Shown here one piece after another: positions 14,664 through 19,688 of a stretch of 19,688 bases of DNA (position 1 is the stretch's first letter; each line of letters starts with the position of its first letter). The notes below the pieces were generated by a model that made no database searches, was not told the DNA's origin, and saw only the letters and a list, made by a program, of their open reading frames with translations. A program made the translations under genes and the position numbers. This stretch comes from Candidatus Omnitrophota bacterium (GTDB lineage: Bacteria > Omnitrophota > Gorgyraeia > Duberdicusellales > 4484-171): the NCBI GenBank assembly GCA_023227945.1, contig JALOCC010000034.1:1-19688 (forward strand). The letters run 5' to 3'.

Positions 14664-16304
14664 ATGGAGCAAAGACGCAGAATTTTAGTTACCAGCGCGC
14701 TTCCTTACGCAAATGGGAGCATTCATCTTGGGCATTTGGTTGAATATATTCAGACCGATATCTGGGTAAGATTCCAGCGGCTAATCGGCAATGAGTGTTA
14801 TTATATGTGCGCAGATGATACCCACGGAACACCAATTATGATAAGCGCGCGTAAACAAAATATACCCCCCGAAGAATTAATCAGCAAGATGTATACTGAA
14901 CATTTGCGCGATTTTAGCGCTTTTCGGATAAGCTTCGATAATTACTATTCAACCAACTCGGAAGAAAACCGTGAATTTTGCGAGTATATTTATTCAGAGG
15001 CAAAACAAAAAGGGGCAATTTACGAAAAGGAAATAGAACAGTATTATTGCGAGCATGACGGTATGTTTCTTCCGGACAGGATGATAAAAGGAATCTGCCC
15101 TAGATGTAAAGCTGAGGACCAATACGGAGATAACTGTGAAACGTGCTCTGCAACGTATGACCCAACCGAGCTTATTTCGCCGTTTTGCGCAATTTGCGGC
15201 GCAAAACCAATAATTAAAAAATCAACCCATTACTATTTTAAACTTTCAAATTTTACCAATGAGCTTAGAGAATGGGTGAGCCAGGACCATCTTCGTCCGG
15301 AAATAAAAAATAAACTGCAGGAGTGGTTCACTCAAGGCATTAAGGACTGGGATATCTCCAGGGATGCGCCTTATTTTGGTTTCAAAATACCCGGCACGGA
15401 AAATAAATATTTCTATGTCTGGCTGGATGCCCCGGTTGGTTACATTGCAACGACAAAAAATTGGTGTAAAAGTAAGGGGATAAATTTCGATGAGATATGG
15501 CGGGGGAAAGATTTTGAAATACATCATTTTATAGGAAAAGATATTTTGTATTTTCATACATTGTTCTGGCCGGCAATGCTTATGGTTTCCGGTTTTTCTA
15601 CGCCGACAAAAGTAAATATCCACGGGTTTTTGACGGTAAACGGAGAAAAAATGTCAAAGAGCCGAGGCACCTTCATGAATGCATCTGATTATCTAAAGCA
15701 CGTTGACCCGGAATTCCTGCGGTATTATTATGCCGCAAAGCTTGGGGCAGGGGTTGATGACCTGGATTTAAACTTAAGCGATTTTGTTTTCAGAATCAAC
15801 TCGGATGTTTTGGGAAAAGTAGTAAATATCGGGAGCCGCCTGGGAAAAATAGTGAATAAAAAATTGAACAATGCTTTAGGCGAAATCGATGCACAAGGGG
15901 CAAGCATTTTGGATGAAATGCGAAAAGCTTTGCCTAAAATAGCAAATTATTATGAGACACTGGATTATAATAAAGCAATGCGCGAAATTATGCCGCTTGC
16001 TGACATTGTTAATAAATATATAAATGATACTGCTCCCTGGGAGCTTGTAAAAACAGACGAAAAAAAAGCGCAAAGTGTATGCACTACCGGTTTAAACGGG
16101 CTTTACCTCCTTACGGGGATGCTTAAACCGGTACTTCCCAGAATAGCAGAAGGGGTTGAAAAATTCCTTAATATACCTTCTATGAACTGGGAAAGCCTGA
16201 AAAAACCTATCACACAGCATAAAATAAACGAATACGAGCGTTTAGCTGAAAGAATTGAACTCTCAACCGTTGAAAAGATTCTGGGTACTAAACAGGAAAG
16301 CTAA
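14664..16304 (+). CDS. metG: methionyl-tRNA synthetase
   Basis: A 546-residue class I synthetase that charges tRNA-Met in the cytoplasm. The HIGH-type motif is HLGH (21-24). KMSKS is at 329-333 (GEKMSKSRG). The zinc-binding connective region contains CPRC, CETC and a further CAIC pair plus CEHDG, which resembles the two-knuckle form. The anticodon-binding helical domain follows (about 390-530) with the conserved NKYINDTAPWEL motif. The protein stops after this domain, lacking the C-terminal EMAP/Trbp111-like tRNA-binding domain that many bacterial MetRS have (E. coli 677 residues). It is a minimal, but known, variant. There is no clear ribosome site before the ATG. Confidence 0.97.
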   Translation: MEQRRRILVTSALPYANGSIHLGHLVEYIQTDIWVRFQRLIGNECYYMCADDTHGTPIMISARKQNIPPEELISKMYTEHLRDFSAFRISFDNYYSTNSEENREFCEYIYSEAKQKGAIYEKEIEQYYCEHDGMFLPDRMIKGICPRCKAEDQYGDNCETCSATYDPTELISPFCAICGAKPIIKKSTHYYFKLSNFTNELREWVSQDHLRPEIKNKLQEWFTQGIKDWDISRDAPYFGFKIPGTENKYFYVWLDAPVGYIATTKNWCKSKGINFDEIWRGKDFEIHHFIGKDILYFHTLFWPAMLMVSGFSTPTKVNIHGFLTVNGEKMSKSRGTFMNASDYLKHVDPEFLRYYYAAKLGAGVDDLDLNLSDFVFRINSDVLGKVVNIGSRLGKIVNKKLNNALGEIDAQGASILDEMRKALPKIANYYETLDYNKAMREIMPLADIVNKYINDTAPWELVKTDEKKAQSVCTTGLNGLYLLTGMLKPVLPRIAEGVEKFLNIPSMNWESLKKPITQHKINEYERLAERIELSTVEKILGTKQES

Positions 16305-16306
16305 GG

Positions 16307-16335
16307 TTGACTTTTGGCTCGCTTTGTGGTATATT
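16307..16335 (+). promoter_or_regulatory. strong promoter of the ilv leader
   Basis: TTGACT (16307-16312), 17 nt, TATATT (16330-16335), starting 2 nt after the metG stop. The predicted start near 16342 lies 20 nt upstream of the first leader ORF. Confidence 0.75.
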
Positions 16336-16361
16336 TATTATGTTTCCTTTACGGTGAAGAT

Positions 16362-16451
16362 ATGCAGATAAACCGCAATTTAACCACAATTCTAAGTTTA
16401 ACTCTTAAGTTAGTAGTAGCGGTATGCTCTGCTGTGAGGTTTTCACCGTAA
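16362..16451 (+). CDS. ilv leader peptide 1 (29 residues, rich in Leu/Val/Ile)
   Basis: An ATG preceded by GGTGAA opens a 29-codon ORF with 5 Leu, 4 Val and 2 Ile codons. The core reads ILSLTLKLVVAV (residues 10-21), and the peptide ends in VRFSP and TAA. The branched-chain codons form the stall zone, and the stop lies in region 2 of the attenuator. The composition matches the type of leader peptides known as IlvL or IvbL in enterobacteria, without sequence relationship. The peptide itself probably has no function. It is too short for normal gene finders. Confidence 0.85.
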   Translation: MQINRNLTTILSLTLKLVVAVCSAVRFSP

Positions 16452-16473
16452 GGTAACCAAATTTTAAAAAAAT

Positions 16474-16513
16474 ATCCCCTGTCGGTGAAAATCGGCAGGG
16501 GATTTCTTATTTT
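16474..16513 (+). terminator. attenuator 1 terminator
   Basis: A 13-bp stem (16474-16486 with 16491-16503; ATCCCCTG core) is closed by a GAAA tetraloop and followed by TTTCTTATTTT. Confidence 0.92.
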
Positions 16514-16546
16514 ATGGATACATTTAAAATAACCAAGTTCCAATTT

Positions 16547-16627
16547 CCAATAACCAAACAATGACCAATACGCAAATTCCAATAGCCAAACGGAGCGTTA
16601 TAGAATTGTTTGATCATTGGTTATTGG
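16547..16627. repeat. AT-rich inverted repeats of the CCAATAACCAA type
   Basis: CCAATAACCAA (16547-16557) pairs exactly with TTGGTTATTGG (16617-16627), and related CCAAT phrases recur at 16540 and 16579. This spacer separates the two attenuators and looks like a dispersed non-coding repeat inserted between them. Confidence 0.6.
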
Positions 16628-16634
16628 CTATTTT
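16606..16634 (+). promoter_or_regulatory. weak candidate promoter before leader 2
   Basis: TTGTTT (16606-16611), 17 nt, TATTTT (16629-16634). It matches the consensus poorly. If real, transcription would start about 12 nt before leader ORF 2; otherwise leader 2 is read through from the first promoter. Confidence 0.25.
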
Positions 16635-16652
16635 GTAAAAACTTAGAATCCT

Positions 16653-16718
16653 ATGTCAAACAAATACTTATTAAATCTAGTATTACTCGTAGTAGGTGCG
16701 CTTTCGCCGCCGGGCTAA
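16653..16718 (+). CDS. ilv leader peptide 2 (21 residues, rich in Leu/Val)
   Basis: An ATG opens a 21-codon ORF with 6 Leu and 3 Val codons and no Ile. The core is YLLNLVLLVVGAL (residues 5-17), followed by SPPG and TAA. The L-S-P codons near the end sit in the antiterminator arm, just as F-S-P do in leader 1, which suggests a shared origin. No good ribosome site is visible. The stall zone (16668-16694) lies just upstream of the antiterminator arm. Confidence 0.82.
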   Translation: MSNKYLLNLVLLVVGALSPPG

Positions 16719-16774
16719 CCCAGTATTTTTCTGTTTAGCCCCTGTTGGCGAAAGCTGACAGGGGCTTTTTTATT
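16700..16774 (+). promoter_or_regulatory. attenuator 2 of the ilvBN leader
   Basis: The antiterminator arm GCTTTCGCC (16700-16708) pairs perfectly with GGCGAAAGC (16747-16755), and GGGCTAA (16712-16718) pairs with TTAGCCC (16735-16741), giving 16 bp in two blocks. Both blocks use the 5' half of the terminator stem, so the two folds exclude each other. The arm coincides with the leader 2 codons just before and at the stop, so a ribosome at the stop blocks antitermination. Confidence 0.85.
16737..16774 (+). terminator. attenuator 2 terminator
   Basis: A 13-bp stem (16737-16749 with 16754-16766; AGCCCCTGT/ACAGGGGCT outer part, two wobble pairs inside) is closed by GAAA and followed by TTTTTTATT. 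Its layout matches attenuator 1. Confidence 0.93.
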
Positions 16775-16794
16775 GCTCAGATAAATGTGCTATC

Positions 16795-16883
16795 AGCTAT
16801 CAGTCATCAGCTCTCAGCTGTCAGCCGCTTTTCAGGGTTGCCTCTTAAGGGGACTGAAAGCTGAAGGCTGACGACTGAAAGCT
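16795..16883. repeat. imperfect 30-bp inverted repeat before ilvB
   Basis: 16795-16824 pairs with 16854-16883 with about five mismatches; both arms are built of short CAGCT/CAGTC-type units. The 3' arm ends 7 nt before the ilvB ribosome site. It is probably a dispersed hairpin repeat; an effect on translation start or mRNA stability is possible. Confidence 0.7.
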
Positions 16884-16904
16884 TTTAAGAAAGGAGGTTT
16901 TAAT

Positions 16905-18569
16905 ATGCGTTACACCGGAGCACAAATAATAATTAAATTACTTGAAAGGTATGGGATTCGTATTATTGCAGGCATTCCAGGAGGGGCTAATTTACCGCTC
17001 TATAATGCCCTTTATGAGAGTAAAATCAGGCATATTTTAGTCAGGCATGAGCAAGCTGCGGGTTTTATCGCTCAAGGCATGGCTCGTTCGACCGGCAAGC
17101 CTTCGGTTTGTTTTGCTACTTCCGGCCCCGGTGTTACAAATCTTTTAACGGCAATAGCCGACGCTAAATTGGATTCTATTCCAATAATTGCGATAACCGG
17201 GCAGGTGCCAACTGCTTTGATAGGTACTGATGCATTCCAGGAAGTTGATACCTATGGAATGACTATCCCTATAACAAAACATAATTTCCTTGTTAAAAAT
17301 TCGCGAGAACTTTTAACAATTATTCCCGAAGCTTTTAATATTGCAACAAGCGGCCGTCCCGGCCCGGTTGCAATTGATGTGCCTAAGGATGTTCAGAACG
17401 AGCAGATAGAATTTGATACCTGGCCAAAAGCTGCTTTGCCTACGCAAAATTGCAAGATTAATGATTTATCAGCAAAAGAAATTGCGCAAACGATTAATGA
17501 ATCAAAAAAACCTTTGATGTACATAGGCGGAGGAATCATTGCGTCAGGTGCGCAAGATTTAGTTTTTAGGCTGGCAAAGAAAAATTCCATACCGGTTGCA
17601 TTAACCCTTACAGGCTTAGGAAGTTTTCCTGCTGACAATGAACTTTATCTTGGAATGCTTGGAATGCATGGAGCATCTTACACTAATTTTATAGTCGAGG
17701 AGGCGGATTTAATTCTTGCTTTTGGCGTGCGCTTTGATGACAGAGCTACTGGTTTGTCTCAAAAATTTTGCCGTAATGCAAAAATTATACATATAGATAT
17801 AGACAACGCTGAAATTAATAAAATCAAAAAGGCGCATCTTTCTCTTTGCGCAGATATTAACCAGGCCTTAAAGATAGTGATTCCATTAGTGCATAGAAAT
17901 GATAGGAAAGATTGGCTTTCACAAATTGGAAACAAAAAGAAAAAATATTCTATATTTACGTCAAAAGACCCGCTGCATCCGATTAATATAATTAAGGCGA
18001 TAAGCGGTATGGTTTTTCCGGATACAATAATTACAACCGACGTCGGCCAGCATCAAATGTGGGTTGCGCAAAGTTACCCTTTTAAAAAGCCCCGCACCTT
18101 GCTTACTTCAGGCGGCTTAGGCACAATGGGGTTTGGTTTGCCTGCGGCAATTGGAGCGGCTTTGGCAAATCCTAAAAAACGTATAGTTTGTATAAGCGGG
18201 GATGGCTCTATCTTAATGAACATCCAAGAATTGGCAACCTTGGCTGAATTAGGCCTTAATGTCACTATTGTAATAATGAACAACGGGCATTTAGGCTTGG
18301 TCCGTCAGCAACAGGAATTTTTTTACGGCAAAAAATATATTGCTTCAAAATTCCTGGCTAAACATTCTTTTAAAAAAATTGCGCAGGCTTTTGGCATGCG
18401 CTCTTTCGAATTGGGTTCGGGGGAGAAAGTGCATTTGATTTTGAAGAAAGCATTAAAGGCCAAAGGGCCCTCGCTGGTTGATATCAGTATCCACCATGCT
18501 TGTAATGTTACTCCGATGGTTAAGCCTGGTAGGTCAAATATAGAGATGATAGGAGGTAGCTATGAGTAA
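16905..18569 (+). CDS. ilvB: acetolactate synthase, large catalytic subunit
   Basis: A 554-residue thiamine-diphosphate enzyme that joins two pyruvates to acetolactate, or pyruvate and 2-oxobutyrate to acetohydroxybutyrate. This is the first common step of Val, Leu and Ile synthesis. The PYR domain has the catalytic Glu at 49 (VRHEQAAGF), then SGPGVTNLLTAIADAKLDSIPIIAITGQV and the GTDAFQEVD loop. The central FAD-type domain follows (about 190-330). The PP domain carries the ThDP motif starting GDGS at 432 and ending near NN at 460. AAGGAGG is 7 nt before the ATG. It overlaps ilvN by 8 nt and is preceded by the two attenuators. Confidence 0.97.
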   Translation: MRYTGAQIIIKLLERYGIRIIAGIPGGANLPLYNALYESKIRHILVRHEQAAGFIAQGMARSTGKPSVCFATSGPGVTNLLTAIADAKLDSIPIIAITGQVPTALIGTDAFQEVDTYGMTIPITKHNFLVKNSRELLTIIPEAFNIATSGRPGPVAIDVPKDVQNEQIEFDTWPKAALPTQNCKINDLSAKEIAQTINESKKPLMYIGGGIIASGAQDLVFRLAKKNSIPVALTLTGLGSFPADNELYLGMLGMHGASYTNFIVEEADLILAFGVRFDDRATGLSQKFCRNAKIIHIDIDNAEINKIKKAHLSLCADINQALKIVIPLVHRNDRKDWLSQIGNKKKKYSIFTSKDPLHPINIIKAISGMVFPDTIITTDVGQHQMWVAQSYPFKKPRTLLTSGGLGTMGFGLPAAIGAALANPKKRIVCISGDGSILMNIQELATLAELGLNVTIVIMNNGHLGLVRQQQEFFYGKKYIASKFLAKHSFKKIAQAFGMRSFELGSGEKVHLILKKALKAKGPSLVDISIHHACNVTPMVKPGRSNIEMIGGSYE

Positions 18570-18876
18570 ATTAAAAAATTATATTGTTGAGCTTAAGGTT
18601 AATAACCACGCTGGTGTTATGTCACACATAACCGGCCTATTTTCGCGAAGGAATTTTAACCTTGAAGGAATTTTATGTGTCCCTTTAAAAAAATCTACAA
18701 AAAGCCATATCTATTTAATTGTTAAGCAGGAGGAAAATATCGAGCAGATTATAAAACAACTTCAAAAGCTTTATGATGTTATCAAAGTCCGCCTACTAAC
18801 AGGAAGTGCTGATATTTTAATGCGTAAAATGGCGCGATTATTCAATCTGGGGAATATTTTGAAATTGCAGCGTTAA
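18562..18876 (+). CDS. ilvN: acetolactate synthase, small regulatory subunit (ACT domain)
   Basis: A 104-residue protein consisting essentially of one ACT domain (about 6-80: YIVELKVNNHAGVMSHITGLFSRRNFNLEGI), followed by a short helix (about 82-103). The subunit stimulates the catalytic subunit and usually carries feedback inhibition by valine. It lacks the long C-terminal domain of IlvH-type subunits (about 160 residues) and resembles the short IlvN type. The ATG lies inside the end of ilvB with AGGAGG just upstream, so translation is coupled. The next gene of the pathway (ilvC) does not follow here. Confidence 0.93.
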   Translation: MSKLKNYIVELKVNNHAGVMSHITGLFSRRNFNLEGILCVPLKKSTKSHIYLIVKQEENIEQIIKQLQKLYDVIKVRLLTGSADILMRKMARLFNLGNILKLQR

Positions 18877-18888
18877 AGATGATATAAT
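18859..18888 (+). promoter_or_regulatory. promoter of the radical SAM gene (leaderless)
   Basis: TTGAAA (18859-18864), 18 nt, perfect TATAAT (18883-18888). It overlaps the ilvN 3' end. The predicted start falls at the ATG (18896), and no ribosome site is present. Confidence 0.7.
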
Positions 18889-18895
18889 AATATTA

Positions 18896-19688
18896 ATGAA
18901 ACAAAAGATATCTATTTATTTGATGGTAATGTTTTCGGCTTTATCAGTGGTATTTGCAAAAGAAAAGACAGAAGAGCCGCATCCGGCACTTTACTGGCAA
19001 GCCGTGGGAGAAAAAGTGGTTCAGTGCCAGTTATGCCCTAGAAGGTGCATACTGCCACCCGGGCAGCGCGGCATATGCACTGTAAGAATAAATAAAGATG
19101 GCAAGCTCTATTCGCTTGGGTATGGAAACCCCATAGCAGTGCACGTTGACCCAATCGAAAAAAAACCTTTTTTCCATGTATTGCCTGGAACGCCCGCCTT
19201 TTCTATAGCTGTTGCCGGCTGTAATATGCGATGTCTTTTTTGTCAGAACTGGCAGATATCCCAATCAAAGCCCGATGAAACCGAAAATTACCATATGTCT
19301 CCTATGGATGTAGTGAGCGCGGCAAAGGACGCAGGCTCGCCTTTTATCGTTTATACCTATACTGAACCAACTGTATTTTACGAATACATGCTTGATATAT
19401 GCAGGCTTGCCAAGGCACAGGGTTTAAAAAACGGTATGCATAGCTGCGGCTATATAAATGAAGAGCCGTTAAAAGAGCTTCTTAAGTATATGGATGCAGT
19501 TAATATTGACTTAAAAGGCTTCAATAAAGAATTTTATAATAAAATGGGAATGATGGCGGAGTTAGAGCCGGTTTTAGCGACACTTAAAACAATAAGAAAA
19601 GAAGGAGTATGGCTTGAAATAACCAATCTTATAATTCCCGGGCAGAATGATAATCCGCAAGAGATTCGTAAAATGTGCCTTTGGATTA
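18896..19688 (+). CDS. amrS: AmmeMemoRadiSam-family radical SAM protein with signal peptide (3' truncated by window edge)
   Basis: The first 264 codons of a gene running past the window. Residues 1-21 form a hydrophobic signal-peptide-like segment ending VFA. A small Cys-rich region follows (C44, C47, C51, C61: CQLCPRRC, GICTV). The radical SAM motif is CNMRCLFC (C109, C113, C116), and the YTYTEPTVFYEYMLD, MHSCGYINEEPLKELL and VNIDLKGFNKEFY phrases are typical of AmrS, a relative of pyruvate formate-lyase activating enzymes. The AmmeMemoRadiSam set (AMMECR1-like, Memo-like and this enzyme) has no settled function. The N-terminal signal is odd for an oxygen-sensitive iron-sulfur enzyme, though it is consistent with an anchored or exported form. 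Confidence 0.92.
   Translation, partial: MKQKISIYLMVMFSALSVVFAKEKTEEPHPALYWQAVGEKVVQCQLCPRRCILPPGQRGICTVRINKDGKLYSLGYGNPIAVHVDPIEKKPFFHVLPGTPAFSIAVAGCNMRCLFCQNWQISQSKPDETENYHMSPMDVVSAAKDAGSPFIVYTYTEPTVFYEYMLDICRLAKAQGLKNGMHSCGYINEEPLKELLKYMDAVNIDLKGFNKEFYNKMGMMAELEPVLATLKTIRKEGVWLEITNLIIPGQNDNPQEIRKMCLWI

Larger units (their letters stand above)
16347..16513 (+). promoter_or_regulatory. attenuator 1 of the ilvBN leader (three-way RNA switch)
   Basis: Region 1 (16347-16358) can pair with region 2 (16442-16453) in a 12-bp stem that buries the leader ORF's ribosome site. Region 2 (16440-16448, TTTTCACCG) can instead pair perfectly with region 3 (16483-16491, CGGTGAAAA), which lies inside the terminator stem and would disrupt it. 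Region 2 covers the last sense codons and the stop of the leader ORF. This is the classical translation-controlled attenuation design: a ribosome reaching the stop masks region 2 and lets the terminator form, while a ribosome stalled at Leu/Val/Ile codons frees region 2 and keeps transcription going. Confidence 0.85.

Noticed and set aside
16340..16513. 6S RNA or a T-box riboswitch before ilvBN
   Set aside because: The long closing stem at first suggested 6S RNA, but an in-frame branched-chain-rich ORF fills the interior. No T-box antiterminator motif of the AGGGTGGNACC type is present.
1..19688. CRISPR arrays, tRNA or rRNA genes
   Set aside because: No regularly spaced repeats with unique spacers, no cloverleaf with a T-loop motif and no ribosomal RNA segment was seen in any gap.

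Overview
This looks like a bacterial chromosome segment with the standard code and low to moderate GC. Almost every gene lies on the + strand. Housekeeping genes (metG, ilvBN) sit beside signalling genes and small secreted or membrane proteins. The gene style and the dispersed AT-rich repeats resemble uncultivated lineages such as Omnitrophota. That placement is an impression; no marker gene in the window proves it.

Layout. 1-627 is the 3' part of a protein with GQGPA repeats and a membrane domain. 628-6440 is a repeat-rich accessory stretch: a zupT-like metal transporter, a small membrane protein, a nine-TPR secreted protein, a PAS protein and an AsmA-like protein. The intergenic gaps here carry related modules: an exact 85-bp repeat, and a promoter-like TTGACT motif fused to a hairpin and T-run. 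An IS3-family element (1616-3551) carrying an extra TPR-membrane gene has inserted near the 3' end of zupT. Removing it together with one TAA target copy restores a normal zupT ending.

7375-10745 holds a secreted Cache-domain protein, a TM-plus-coil protein, a secreted four-EF-hand protein, a GHL10 glycoside-hydrolase-like protein and a MarC-family membrane protein. 10901-13073 is a signalling locus: a truncated sensor N-terminus, a lone receiver, and a REC-GGDEF-HD-GYP protein with both c-di-GMP-making and c-di-GMP-degrading modules. 13293-16304 encodes a CNNM/CBS (HlyC/CorC) transporter and methionyl-tRNA synthetase.

The most interesting part is the 600-bp gap before ilvBN (16305-16904). 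It contains two consecutive transcription attenuators. Each has a short ORF rich in Leu, Val or Ile codons, an antiterminator arm over the ORF's Ser-Pro codons just before the stop, and a strong GAAA-loop terminator. The two are homologous, and their antiterminator stems differ by compensatory changes. This is a tandem, ribosome-mediated branched-chain amino acid control of acetolactate synthase. The window ends inside a radical SAM gene of the AmmeMemoRadiSam family that has a predicted signal peptide and a promoter consistent with leaderless expression.
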